A stretch of 64,000 nucleotides of DNA from Reclinomonas americana ATCC 50394. Its lineage: Eukaryota > Jakobida > Jakobea > Jakobida. Each line of letters opens with the position of its first letter. Position 1 is the stretch's first letter. The translations under genes and the position numbers were made by a program. Of the stretch, positions 34,446 to 47,423 are shown in pieces. The notes beneath the pieces are model-generated. The model was not told the DNA's origin, made no database searches, and was given only the letters and a program-made list of their open reading frames with translations. The stretch covers positions 168,785 through 232,784 of the forward strand of contig PS015081.1 of assembly GCA_048213135.1 (NCBI GenBank), written 5' to 3'.

Positions 34446-37400
34446 ATGCTTGCGGACGACGGTGTGTGTGTGTGTGTATGTGTGTGTGAAGAGAGTGAGT
34501 GCGAGAACGATCCACTGAGTGCAGCAATCGCAGGAGTGAGTGCGCCTGGGCGCAGCGTCGTGCGTCGCCTGGACGAGGAGCTTACACAAGCGACAATGGA
34601 TGACGTGCGTGTGGCTGGCGACAATGACAAGCATCTCCACGATGATGATGAGGATGAGGATGATGACTCATCGTGGTACTCGTCTTCCTCCTCTTCCTCC
34701 TCGTCGTCGACACCCAACGCAGCAGCAGCAGTGTCATCATCATCGCCCACAGCAAAGAGCGACTCATTGGCGGTCAATGGAAGTGCGTACGAGACATCTC
34801 ATTATGTGTTGCGCATCCTCATTCATTGATTTGTGTGTTTTTGTGCATGGGAAGAAGATGTTCGCGGGATGGTGGTGTCGCCTGACCTGCAAGACTTTGT
34901 AAACAAGCGCGACTCGTTGCCGGCTCACGTATGGCAGCGGTACTTGGAGTTGGTGTCGGCCGAGGGTACAGCGCAACAGCAGCAGCAGCATCGGCGTCAG
35001 CAATCGTCAGTGTCCGCCTCGTCGCAACTCGAGTCGGGATCGTCGGGTTCGCTTCCGCCACTGGATGCCGGCAGTGGCATGTCGCTGCTGCCACCACCAC
35101 CGCACATGCAGCCGGAGATGGCAAGGCGATTGAGTCGTGTGCGCCGCAGTGGACAGTCGCCGTCGCCGTCGCCCGAGGTTCGGTTGTGTGCGTGCCATGG
35201 GGCGAGAGTGGGGCAAGGGTGCTCATGCTGGTGGCGACAGGTGACGGGCACGCCACAGCTGGACTTCTCGTCGGCATTGTCGCAGATTCGGCAGGGAGGT
35301 GGTGCCGTGCAGTCGGTGCCTCCGCCGCTGTCGGTCGCGCCGATTCCGGTTCCCGAGTCGCCTGTTGCGTGATGCCGCTGCTGCCTGGTGTAGGCAAGCT
35401 GAAGGGTTGACGGCGTCTGTATGTGTGTATGTGTAGATGGTGGGCGACTTTCTGGCTCCGAACTCGGACAGTGTTCCAGTGCCATCCACACCGGGGTTCG
35501 ACTTCTCCTTTTTCATACGTTTCTGTTCCTTCTGTTTGCTGACCTCTGTGTCGTGTGGTGCGCAGTGTGGAGATTCAGGTGTTGCAGGAGCAGCTGCGCT
35601 GCTGGAAGGATGCCTACCGAGAGCTGCAGCAGCAGCACTCGCGCCGCCTGCAGGCACTCTCGTCGGACTACTCGGAGCGCGAGGATGAACTGCGTCGAGA
35701 AAACGAACGGCTGCAACTCGATGTGCGTCTCCTCTCTACGCCTCTACGAGCACTGCGTCTCTCATCATTCGTTGATTGTCATGCAGCTGGCCGAGAAACT
35801 GGAAGCACAGCGCAATCTGTTTGACGAGGAGCTCGCTCAAACACTGCGACGCATTCGTGAGAGTCGCTCTGTCGCTGACGCGATCACTGCATTGCAGGTG
35901 CACACATGCCGTTCCACTGCTACAGATTTCGTCGCTCGTTTCACTAAAGCGGAGACGCAAATGGCGCAGGATGGATCCGAGCAAATGTCGTCGTTGCATG
36001 CCAGCGCGCTCAGCCTGAACACCACCGGCAGCCGATTCACGGCCGGTCGTTACCGACTGCTACTCTCCGAGTTGGAGCGCGAGCTCGCCGCATTGCTGCA
36101 GCGTGGTTTGCCCGCACAGGTACAGGAAGTCGACGATCTTTCTTTCCGCCGGTGTTGATGGCCGACACTCTGTTGTGTTGTGTCGCAGAGTGACATGCCG
36201 GTGGCTGATGCCGACCGCCTCGTGCGATCAATGGAGGAGACACAACGTGTGCTGCAGAACTTGTCAGCCGGCATGTCATCTACTTCGTCTGGCGCCTCCA
36301 CTCAGGGTACGCCAGCGTTTGAACTCTTAACGTGTTCCTATCTTCTCATGCGTCGCGTGCAGAGGTGTTGGCCAAGTTGGAGAGTGTCAGCCGACAGCTG
36401 CAGGCGCAACAAAAATTAATTCGCACAACGAGCGCCGGCCACATGAGTGGGGCTGCAGGTGCCACTCCGCCATCGCAGCAGTCTCATGTGGCGGCGGTGG
36501 CGGCTGCCGAGTTGCGCTCCCGATTGGAGCATGCCAGTGTCGCGGCAGCGGAGCAAGCCCTGCAGATTCGAGTGCGTTGTTGTGGTGGTTTCTAGATTGT
36601 GCATGCGACAGGAGGCTGAGTGTGTGTTTCCTTTAACCCACGACAGGAACTCGAAGATCAGGTGCTTCAACTGCGACAGCACTGTGCCAAGCTCTCCCAG
36701 GAGCGAGTGCGTACTATCCTTTCTCTATCCATTGCTGGCACATGCGGAGGCACTTACACGGCTTTGTAAATCGCAGAGCGACGCTGTGGAGCGCGCCGAG
36801 GCGCTGGCCATCATCTCGGCGAGTGTGGATCCCGATACGTATGGTGCTGAGCGGCAGCGGATCCTGCTGTTGCACACGGCGCTGGTGCAGGCCATCAGTC
36901 GCATTGTCAATGACGAGGCTCTATCACACACGGTGCAACCGGGTGGTATGTAGCAGGCACTTCTGTGCGGTAGTGAGTGAGGCGACTGATTGATTGTCTC
37001 CCTCTCAGATCTCGGAGCCGGTGCTCTGGAGACAGCGTGTCGTGCTCTGGAGGCCGAGTACCGACGAGCACGCGAAGTGGCCGATCGGGCAGAAGAGAGA
37101 TTGTTGATTGCAGAGGCCGAGCGCACGTCGTCAGAGGACGAGTACCGCGGGCAGATCTCGAGCCTAAAGGACAATCTGGAACGCCTGAAGAACATCAACG
37201 AAGTGGTGCGCATGGCGTCGCCACACACGAGTCATTTGGGAGGGCGTCATTCTGACAACGTCTCACAGCTCAAGAAGGATCTGGAGTTGGCGATTCGCAA
37301 GCTGGAGAGTCGAATGCTGGAGGAGGACAAGCGATTGGAGAAGCGCGATCGAAAGCACCGCGAAAAGGTGCGAGGCCAAGTGCAGTGAGCAGGTGATATC

Positions 37401-40400
37401 ATCCCTCAGTCATTCATCATCACCGCTCCTGCGCAGATGTCGGCCGTGAAGGAGGAGCTGGCAAAGAAGAATGAGGAACTGGCGGCGGTGCACCGCAACA
37501 TGTTGCGTCTCGGCATCACGACCTGCCTCGTGTGCAGATGAACTCATGATGCGCGAAACAGTACGAGTTTGCAAGTCGAGCGTGAGGATTTGCGAAAGGA
37601 GCTCGTCGAGATGCAGGGACATGTCGAAACGCTGCGTCAGACCGTACGCAACCGGGACTTTGCGCTCGAGCAATTGCAGCGGCAGTTGAGTTTGTGTTCG
37701 GCTGCGCGTTCATTCTAGGTTCCAGTCACTCACCGTCTGCTCTGCCAGAGTGGACGAAGGCCTTGCCGACCGAGGTGGAGAGCCGTCCAGCGGGCGACGA
37801 TCTTCCGCTGTCCACGAGCCGTTGGAGAGACCGCCCATTACGCACTCGTCGGCCCTCAATGGGTCGGCCGTGCTCACTTTTACTTCATCTGATCGGTTTC
37901 GTGGTTGCTTGCTTGTCACTCTGCTGCGCCTCCTCCCTCTCACCGCTGACTCGAAAACCATTGGTGCGCAGGAGTCGCACGCTGCAGCAAGGGCAGGTGC
38001 ACCAGCAGACGCGTGAACTGGCTGTGGCACCACTGCAGGTTGTCGACAGGTCTGTTCGTGCCACGACCACTGTCACTGGCTGCATCGTTACTGACATGCG
38101 TGCGTGCGCGTGCACAGTGGTGTCGCGGGCTCGGAATTCAGACCCGCAACGGTGTCGTTGGCCGGCGATTTTACCGCGCAGGTGTGTGTGTGTGTAGCGA
38201 TTGTCTTCCTCGAACTTCGACAGGCTGACAGAGATTGCAGCAGCCGTCATCCCAGTCCACACCCTCCTCGTCGCGGAGCTCGGCGTCAGTGGCCAGTGCG
38301 CCAGCCGTCGCCGAGAGTAATCCAAGCCCACCTCCACCTAGTTTTGCCGCTCGTTCGTCTGTGGCTGCCGCTGCTGGCATGTCGGATTTGCGTGCACGAG
38401 TGGAAGCCGTCGCCGCACAGCATCGCCTTGTACAAACGTGCGTGCAACAAGAATGGTGTTGTTGTTTTTTTGCACGCATCATCTCTGACTCGCTTTGTCG
38501 CGTGCAGTCAATCGCGCGATCGCTCTGCCTCGATGGGTCCCATCACAATTCCGTCCCCCCAACAACTACCGCAGCCGTCGCCGCCACCAGCGCAGCAGCC
38601 GTCGTCGCTTTCTCGTGCAGGTGAGCGTGCTAGTTGTGTGCGCGCATGGTGACGCCATCCTCACTGCTTTCTCACTTGCTTGATGTGCAGCTTCCATGGC
38701 GGCCGCTGAATCGCCGGTCGTGCGGGAGGCGTGGGTGTCGCCACCACGGGAGCGCGATGCTGCCGAGCGGCGTGCAGCCGCAGGCAGGGTATGTGTTTGT
38801 ATTGCACTCATTCGGCATCTCACTTCTTCATCCACTGACTCTTTCTCAACGCAACAGGCCGACTTCCATCCGCTGGCGTCGTGGAAAGAGTTTGCAGAGG
38901 AAGAGGTACAGTCTGCGCAATCATCAGTTGGTGATATCGCCACACGTCTCACTCTCGCCGTCGGTACAGATGTCGCGACTGCATCGAGCGGTGCAAGGCA
39001 AGCTGGCCGAGAGGAATCAACTGGCCATCCGAGTGCACAACTGCAAAGGTGTCGCGTGTCGCAGCACTGATCGTGGACTGCTTTGCGTTCTCATCACATT
39101 TTTGCGTCGCAGACAAATCGGTGCGAGTGATGCTGGAAGACGACCTGCGCGAAGTGGACCGGGAGGCTGCCTCGTTGGAGGGCGAAGTGCGCTCGTTCTT
39201 GTGCTCCTGTGTTGTTGCTTCTCCCACTCATCGGCGCATGCATCTGGCAGTACCAACGCATCAAGAAGGAGTACCTGCGCAAGACCATTTTGCAGATGGA
39301 TCTGGAGAAGAGCATGGTGCGTCGCACCCCCCTGTCTCCACTCTCATCCACTAGTTATTCACCGACTCACTCGCCGTTGATGGACGACAGGTCGACCACT
39401 CGTTCACATCGTCGCAACTCAGACCAGCCACCACACCCTTGCAGTCGCAGTCGTCGATGCAGCACGGTTCGCCAGCGGCGCGATCGGCCAAACGAGCACT
39501 GCATGCACCGTATGAGCCCACCGTGGTCGCTCGACCAGTCTCCGAGGTGGGCATGCTGCGTGGCGCCGCGCCTCGTTCGTCCACGCTCACTCCCGCCGTG
39601 GCCGTCTCCCTGTCGGCACCCACCACACCACCCTCCACACCACCGACGGCTGCCGCTGCGCCACCTGACGATACGCCCGGCCCGATTTCATCGACGTACT
39701 CGCCCACCAGTTCACTACGGACGCATCGTCGCACCGAGTCGGCCGCCGCCGTTCTGTCGTCCTCCGAGGCGCCCTCGCCTGGCGAACCCGAAGCTCGCGT
39801 GCCACCACGTCGTGCGCTGACGCACGGCGATGTGCGGAGACCACCACCGGCTGCAGCGTCGGCGGCGGCGGCATACCAGCGACACCCATCCGAGACAGCA
39901 TACGGCTCGCCGCATCATCCGTTTGTGCCCGAGTACACGACGGCACTGGATGCAGTGGATCGCGAGTGGGTGGCCACAGCCGCCGCCTCGTCGACTGCGC
40001 TGTCGGCCCACGTGTTACATTCTACACCACCCTCGGCTGCCGGCACCGTGCCGAAGCAATCCTCGGCCTCGTCGGCGGCAGCTGGCGGATCGAGCGGCAG
40101 CAAACTGCGGCGTGCCTCGTCGTCGGGCCGCATCCAGGCCACACAAGCCACACCACCACCACCACTGTCACAACAGCAGCACACCAGCAGCAGCGTCACG
40201 CGACGACGATCTGCATCGACGGCCGCCGTGGAGCGACGACCGACGTCGGCCGGCCGAGGCGGTCCTGCCGCTGCCGCAGCTGCCGGCGCCACACCTCGTC
40301 GTCGCTCACCTACGCCAGTACGTGGATCAACACGGCCACGCAGCAACAGCCACCAGAACATGCATGTCCGGCGGCGCAGCTCCTCCGTCGACGACCTCAC

Positions 40401-40704
40401 CGCACTGGAGCACGCCGAAGTCGACGAAACAACACGTCCGCGACCACGTCGAAGCCGCCCCGCCGCCGCCGCAGCAGCAGCAGCAGCGCCTCCACCACCA
40501 CCTACTCAACAGCTGCAACCACAACCACGCACCGGTGCCAGACGTCACGCCCACCGTCTCTCCGAGCCACCTCGCGACATCTCCACCGCCGTGCTCAAGG
40601 ACACCCACATGCGGCTCACTGAATACGTTATGCAGCAGCAGCAGCAGCGGCCTCCACCATCATCCTCACAGCAGCCACCTTTAGCACCAACTAGCTCGAG
40701 ATAA
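34446..40704 (+). CDS. large coiled-coil protein with acidic/serine N-terminus and basic Ser/Pro/Ala-rich tail
   Basis: The ATG at 34446 (MLADD) opens a frame that runs, with or without splicing of a (GT)n tract, into TMDDVRVAGDNDKHL and an Asp/Glu then Ser-rich stretch. A PDLQDFVNKRDSLPAHVWQR segment follows. Many short exons then encode coiled coil: VLQEQLRCWKDAYRELQQQH, LAEKLEAQRNLFDEELAQTL, LEAEYRRAREVADRAEERLL, QISSLKDNLERLKNINEVVR, LKKDLELAIRKLESRMLEED, VEREDLRKELVEMQGHVETL. The last exon, about 39390-40704, is one long disordered region full of Arg, Ser, Pro, Ala with repeats like RRRSPTPVRGSTRPRSNS and RRRSSSVDDLTALEH, plus Gln runs. The layout suits a microtubule- or centrosome-associated scaffold, but I recognise no family. 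About 1,600 residues. Confidence 0.68.
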
Positions 40705-40728
40705 TGCAGTTGTCGTGTCCGTCCTCTC

Positions 40729-42377
40729 ATGCATTGTCCCTCATCCATTTCCCATCTATCGTCAAGCTCCGCGCNNNNNNNNNNNNNNNNNNNNGTGTGT
40801 GTGTGGAAGGAGACAGAGACAGAGGCCACCTGTGTGCTCACTCCTTCACGCACAGCTTGCGATTTTGGAGGCGGCCTTTGCCGAGTCGCCGTACTTGGCG
40901 AAGAGTACGCGTGAGCTGTTGGTGACGCAAACTGGCATGCCCGCGGCGCGTATCACTGCGTGGTTTCAACATCGTCGCAAGAAGTTGCTGGCGACACCGA
41001 CTCCACACCAGCGCACGCAACAGCAGCAGTCAGCATCAGCGGGGGTCGTCAGTGTGTCACCGGCTGTCTCCACGCCCGTCTCCATCCCCGCTCTGGCAGC
41101 TGTGTATGCGCCAGCTGCAGCAGCAGCAGCAGCAGCAGCAGCAGAGGCGCCTGCAGTGATGCAGTGGCTGCCACTGCCGCTGTCTCTGCTTCCACCACCG
41201 CCACCACCACCACCTGCTGTTGCATTACCTTTGCCTCCTCCTCCGCCTCCTCCTCCTCCACCACCACCTCCTTCGTTGCATGAGCAACAGCAGCAGCAAC
41301 AGCATGAGGATTTCTTCTCCATGTTGAAGTTGCGCGAGAGAGGCCACATGGGGGGCGTTTTCTGGGTCTGACTGGTTGCCTTTCGTGAATGTGCAGCAAG
41401 CGAGATTCACTGTTGGAGTGGTGGCTCGATGACATGCCGTTGCGTTTGTCATTACCCCCCGTGTGCGTATTGTCTCACGTGTCTCATCACTGGGAGCACA
41501 GGCCGCCGTCGTCGTCGTCGTCATCGTCCGCTCCAATAGCTGTCCAGTCCACATTTGAACTTGTTCCGCCGCCGTCTTTGGCGAATGCTGTGCCGTCGCC
41601 GCTGCTGCGTCCCGCCTGCTCTGTTATCACATTGGTCGCGCCCTCGGCTGCAGAAGAGTTGTTGCGTTTCGAGACGTTTGTGTTGCGAGTGGCGCGAGAA
41701 ATCTATTTTCGGTGCCTTTTTTTGTCTCATTGCATTGTTCGTGCAGTGCCGAGGATGACGCTGCGACCATGATGCTTCGGTGTCCCGAGTTGCGAAGCTA
41801 TCTTGCGTGAAGATGGAGAGTGGGAATGGAAACTCACCGACATGCGATTCCCCTCCCGCGCGCAGAACGACCCCATCGCTTGCCCACCTGTCTGTGCCGC
41901 TTCTCTCCAACGATGAAGACGAGTGCGGTCATCCTTCCTCGTCCACCCTGCTGCTGCCGCCGTCGACTCCACCTCGCGCGGTACTGCACGCTGCCTTGCT
42001 TACCACACACACATACACACCCCGTCTGACTGTATTTGCGTGTGCCGCGCAGCAGCCGCTGCGGACGTGGACTGGTCCCTCTGCCTTTGCCTCGCCTGTC
42101 ACTTCCCCTCGCCTAACTCCTTGCCCTGTACCACTGCCCCCACCACCACCTGCCCATGCCTCTGCCCCTCTTATCACTGTATCCCGAAAACGCCCTGCCC
42201 CACCGCCTGTGCACACTGGACTACTGGTGACGTCTTTTTGCAAGATATCGGAAATATCGTGCGTTCTACTCACCGCCCACTGTGCATGTACAGCTGAAAC
42301 GGCCTCGCAGACCCGGCGACGATCTGGTCACCTTGGACAGTGAGCTACAGGAGCACTTGTTGGCACAGCCACTGTGA
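40729..42377 (+). CDS. divergent homeodomain transcription factor
   Basis: Homeodomain helices 1-3 are in the exon from about 40856: LAILEAAFAESPYLAKSTRE, LLVTQTGMPAARITAWFQHR, RKKL. The spacing gives Trp48, Phe49, Gln50, then His in place of the near-invariant Asn51, then Arg52-Arg53. Gln, Ala and Pro runs follow, a C-terminal segment KRDSLLEWWLDDMPLRL, and Ser-rich exons. A 60-nt intron (41806-41865) avoids an in-frame stop and joins SYLA to TTPSLAHLSVPLLSNDED; exons continue through RTWTGPSAFASPVTSPRL to the basic KRPRRPGDDLVTLDSEL and stop at 42377. A 20-N gap at 40775-40794 hides the region just before the homeodomain, so the start (40729, MHCPSSIS) is provisional. Nuclear DNA-binding role is inferred from the domain. 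Confidence 0.72.
40775..40794. other. assembly gap (20 N) near the start of the homeodomain gene
   Basis: Run of 20 N followed at once by (GT)n, which probably caused the assembly break. Confidence 0.99.
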
Positions 42378-42495
42378 GTGATAGTATACATAAGGATGCA
42401 ATTGTCATGTCACGGCAAAGGTGAACCGACTCTCTGCAATCGAACATCATTTATAAACAACTTGCAGAGAGTGAGTGAGTGCGCGCGCAAGGAAA

Positions 42496-45400
42496 ATGGG
42501 CCTCGCGGAGGTGATTGAGATTCTCGTCACCTACTTGCAGGTACGCTCTGTGTGTGTGTGTGTGCACGCGCGCGCGCTTGTGAGAGACATAAAGTGTAAG
42601 ATTCACACACGCGCACGACCTTCTCGCGCAGTTCTTTGCACTCAATCAAAACCACGACGTGCTGGTGCCCGACGGCTGGTCCAAGTACGCCAAGTGGGTG
42701 CGTGAACAATGAGAGAAAGAGAGAAAGAACGAGATAGAGAACTAAGTAGTGTCTGATATGTGCACACTTGCAGCTCAACTACCTCAACGTGGGCCTGCGC
42801 TATGCCTTTCCATGGGTTCCAGTGCTCGACTTTCGCGGGTGCATTTTGCCTGCCTCTCTCCATCTCCATCATTCAATGACTGACTCGTGATTTCTCGCAG
42901 CATGTTCCTGCTTCTTCTTGTCGGCTTGCCACTGCTGATTGCCGCACTGCTGCTTGTCGTGTTCAAGTCAATGGTGATCATGGTGTGGTACCTGACACTG
43001 CTGTCGGGTGCCACTGCGCTGATTGTGGGCGCCATTGCCAAGTTCCTGCCACGATCCGACTTGGCGACAGTCGTGCCCGTCGACTTCCTGCTCATCTTTG
43101 GTGGCAGTCTGGTGGGCATGTGTCTGCTGGTGTGGATGGTGTACTGCTTGGCGAATCGGTGTGGCAAGTCGTATGCGCGCGACGATGAAGATGATGGGTA
43201 TGCGCCGCCGCAGGAGGTGGCGGCGGATAGCAAGGAGCACGAGCTTCCGCAGCACATGCCGTCGGTGCAGCGACAACCGCCTGTGGAGGCGCCGCGTCGC
43301 ACCAGTGGTTTTGGCATTGGTAACTTTGGCTACGACGACTACGACTGGATCATGAGCTACTACATCAAGTGCGTTGTGAATGCCCGCCGCCGCTGTTGCT
43401 GCTCTGCCACGCTCACTCCTTGTCTTGTCGTCAGCCCCGAGACGGGTGATGTGCTGCCGATTCCACGTCCGGGCCAGGCGACGGCGGAGGAGCTCAACAC
43501 ATTCATGCAGGCTCCGTCGCGACCGGTCAGCCGGCGCGTGTCGAGCCGCCCCTCGAGTCACGAGTCCAGCCGCGAATCATCGCAGCTGTCGCCCGTCAGC
43601 GCAGCGGAGCACACGTCACCAGAGAACTCTCCGAGTGAGTCACGCAGCCGGCAGCAGCGCCCGTCGCTCGCCGACTCAATTCTCGACGGCAACAAACCCG
43701 ACTGGGCCGTGCGACCATCTATCCCAGGCACGGTGGAGATGGCATCCGTGCGTTTCCCACACACACACACATACGTGCCTCTTTCTCGTCGCCTGCTCAC
43801 CGAGTCCATCTTTTGCAGTCCACGCGACGCCCGAGTGGCGCGGAGGAACAGTCGCGTGCCATCAATGTCGCACGCTCTGTCAAGGGTGCGATGCCGTGTG
43901 ATTCCATTGTGAGTGCCACAAAGGGTTGTTGCTCACCGCCGGTGTCTTTCCTTGCAGATGTCTCGTCGAGTGGTGTTGGCGGTCGCCACGTCAAGGTTGT
44001 CAGCAATCGCGCTGAAGGTGAGCATGATCACGGCGGTCATGTTTTTTCCCACATACTGTTCACTCACTTTTAATTGTGTGTCAGCGGGCAATGCTTTCCA
44101 CAAGTCGTCTGGTGGCGGTCTCATGGCGCCCGTGCGCAACGATTCCTCGGCGTTGCGTCGCACATACGAGTGTCCATGGATTCGTTGTTGGCGCGAAGCT
44201 TACAGTGTTCAATCCATGCAGCATTCCTGTCAAGGACTACTCAGACGACGACTCTGACGGTGGCGATTCGGAGGTCGATCCCGACAATCTGTCTGCGATG
44301 GCTCTGCGCCGTAGCATGGCTCGCGCCAAGAAGAAGCGTTGCGTTTTTCTTCCGTGTTCACTCCCTTGGTTGTCTCCCCATCGCCTCTGACCGGTTGGCC
44401 GCACAGACTGCTGCATCTTGTTGCGCGACTTTATCTTTGCTATTTTCCTCATTGCGCTCGGCCTACTTGCCGCCGGTGTCATTCCGGGCGACAAGGTCGG
44501 ACTCAGCACCGTGCAGGACGCCTTGGGTGCCGCTGGATTCGTTCTCAGGTCAGTCTCACCTCTGCCGTGAAGTGCCACCGGGCCTCGATGCTTACTGTTG
44601 GCGTGTAGCTGGGTGATGACCGGCACTGGTGGTCTGCTGCTGCTTCAGTGGACGCTCAATTTGTTCCGTCGCGGCCGCGTCTTCCTCGTCATGATGCAGT
44701 TCTTTATCAAGAAGGTGGTGCTTAAGGGCCTCGTGTTTGGCCTCTCGCTCATCTACGTCCCCATCATCAACACGATTCTCGCCGTGGCCAAGTGCACTCA
44801 GCAGACGTGTGGCTCCGGCTCTCGCTTCGTCAGCCGCGCGGTGCGCCTGAGTGAAGGTATGTGTCTGCCGTGCAGTAGCGTCGCGAGAAAGCGACATGCG
44901 TCTGATTTTCGAGTGCACAGCGCTGTCGTCTCTCGCTCGCCGTACCGCCATGTGCGAGTCGTGCACGTGGCTCAACAACTGCGGTATCTCGGACTTGTGT
45001 CCGGGTGAAACCGACTTGCGTCTTGTTGCGTGCTGTGTGTGCACATATCTTGTGGTGGTGGTGGTGATGGTGGTGATGGTGGCTCACCGACTGTGCGCTT
45101 CTTTGTGGCGGCGCAGCAAGCGGACCCGACGCTGTCTTGCACGGGAGAAATCTGGCCGTACTACGCACCGGGTGCTGGCCTGGCGTTCCTCCTGTACTGC
45201 GTCGGCATTCCGAGTTGCGCTCGCACATTATCTGTACTTCGTCTTGATGACGAGCCATCCATTTTTTTGCTGACTGGCTGGCTTCGCCTGCATGCAGTGC
45301 TGTACTGGTACTTGACGCGCAACAGCGTCAAGTTCCTCCGTGTGCTGCCGGTGCGCGGTGAAGACGTCAACCTCACCGATGAGGAGTTTGCGTCGTTGCC

Positions 45401-47256
45401 GCCCCGAGAGCGCCAGCGTGTCGAGTGGCGCGTGCGAGTCGCCGTGACGGAGAATTCCGCCAAGGTGCTGCTGGTGTTGGACGATAGTCTTTGTCTCGTG
45501 CCGCTCTGTTTGACTCACCGATTGCTATCACGCAGATGCTGTACTCGTCGTACGCCTACAAGTGGCGCTACTGGAAGGTCATCCAGATTGTGCAGAAATT
45601 CGTGCGTCTCCTATTATTGTGTTGTGTGCATTCTGGCCACATTGTGTTCTCATCGCCGACTCCTCCAGACGCTTGTCGTGACGGCCATTTTCTTGTTCCC
45701 GGTACGTATTTTTCTCTTGCCGATCGTTTGCACGGCTTGCCTCTGATCACTCATCGATTCACCGCGCAGTATCCCACCGTGGCCACCAGCGTCATGCTCG
45801 GCGTGCACGTCATTTTCACGTGCTTGCTCCTGTTCTGCCGACCGTACGTGTCGGGCTTTTTGGTGTGTTGCTTGCTTTATAATGTCCCTTCGACTGCACG
45901 TGTGCACTGACGACCAGGCGTGTAGGATGCGCTGGCATCGGTGACGTCGATCTGCAACATCAGCAACGCCATTGTGTTCCTGTTGTTCAGCCTGAATGTT
46001 CGTTTCCCACCGGAGGGTTTGTACGTCCTACTCGGTGTCAACGTGGCGCTGCCGGGCCTGTGCATCATCATCGGCCTCTTCTTCGACTACTGCCGACAGC
46101 GCTTTGCGCGTGCCAGCTATATGGTTTGTCGCTCACGAAAGCGCACTTGTCAGTCGTCACCATGACCAACGCTCTTTGCACACAGAAACGCCGCGACGCG
46201 GAGATTGCGGCGAACACCAACACCGCCGCCGTGGCGATTGCACCGGCCGACGGTGTGCCAGGAAATAACTGGATGACAACACCGGCCGCCCCGTCGCAGT
46301 CGAGACCTCAATCGGCGGTGAACCCCGTCGTTCCGCTGCACCATCGAGTTGCGTGGAGGCCCTCTGTGGGTTCTTCTTCTTCGCATTCACGCATCTCACT
46401 GACGACGATGGTGGTGATACGCAGGACGTGCAAGCCTACCGATCCACAAAAGTACAAGTGGTGAACCGGTCGGACAAGAACAAAGTCGTCACCGTGCCCC
46501 TGTCGTTGGTGCTGGATCGGCAGCTGAACGAGTACAATCTCAAGCTGACTTCCAATTACTTTTTGATCATTGGTACGTGGATGCTACTCCGTCTCTTGAT
46601 GCACACACGGTTCTTACTCGCGCAACTCGCAGGCTTTGGTGCTTTCCTCATCCTTGGCGTGGCACTGGTGGGCCTCGTGATCGACTCCTCGGATCCCAAG
46701 TTCTATCCGATTCGCGATGTCGTCGTTGCGTTGTTGTCACTCTGTGTGCTCGTGTGTGTGCATGTGTAAGTCTGACGCTCTTCCGGTCACAGGGAACCTG
46801 CTCGGTGCTTCAAGATTACGAGTTTGCTGGCTTTACGAACTGGGGAACATTTGCCGCCAACTGCTGCTGCATGGCCGGCAACGCCGGCACCAAGTACACC
46901 TCGGTGGAACTGTGGACTTGTAGAGGCGGCAAAATTGTGGTGCGTTGCCTCTCTTCTGACAGCGTGCCGTCCATCGATCTGAAAGTGTGTATGTTGTGCA
47001 GGAACGACCTCGAGCACAAGGCTCGGACAACACCGGCATCGCCATTCGTGGCTTCTGCTCGACGACCTTCAATGCGGGCATTTGCGACACACAGACGTGT
47101 AACAATACCACTTTCAAGGTCAGTCGCCTTCTCCCTTTTGCTGCAGCAGTGTCCCGTCGCCTGACTTACATTTCTTTTCCTATCCAGGCATCGGTGTGCG
47201 ACGCATCGCTGCTGACGACGACGCCGACATCCAATGCCCTGGCGTACCTGTGGTGA
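42496..47256 (+). CDS. very large multipass membrane protein with cysteine-rich C-terminus, family not named
   Basis: The ATG at 42496 gives MGLAEVIEILVTYLQ, then QNHDVLVPDGWSKYAKWLNY and strong spans in MFLLLLVGLPLLIAALLLVV and VWYLTLLSGATALIVGAIAK. A long Ser/Arg-rich cytosolic loop (about 43180-44340) follows with KDYSDDDSDGGDSEVDPD. More spans come next: LLRDFIFAIFLIALGLLAAG, WVMTGTGGLLLLQW, LKGLVFGLSLIYVPIINTIL. A cysteine-rich segment (about 44890-45130) precedes YAPGAGLAFLLYCVGIP. Then WYLTRNSVKFLRVLPVRGED, SSYAYKWRYWKVIQIVQK, TLVVTAIFLFP, TVATSVMLGVHVIFTCLLLF, CNISNAIVFLLFSLNVRFPP and LLGVNVALPGLCIIIGLFFD. The C-terminal part has one more span and a Cys-rich domain (CCCMAGNAGTKYTS, GFCSTTFNAGICDTQTC). 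The W/Y-W-K-V-I-x-x-x-x-K block then spans recalls TRP-like or receptor-like protist proteins. More than fifteen introns. Confidence 0.62.
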
Positions 47257-47423
47257 CCGCTCGTAGTTGCCCACCCTAGTAGTTTTGCATTCCTTTAAGT
47301 TGAAAGGATGCACTCCGTCACCGCCGCGGCCGCCGCATGTTAAGAAGTGGCGTGCCCAGTGTGACCAGTTCGTGTAATGTTGTAGTAATAATAACAGATT
47401 GTTGTTGTTTTTTACATTCATCA

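Noticed and set aside
39830-40684. Second plus-strand frame of 284 codons in the basic tail of the coiled-coil gene
   Set aside because: His/Pro/Arg low complexity; the frame ending at 40704 is continuous with upstream coiled-coil exons.
41780-42343. A separate small gene starting at ATG 41813
   Set aside because: A 60-nt intron at 41806-41865 joins these exons in frame to the homeodomain gene, which explains both the stop at 41808 and the downstream frame.
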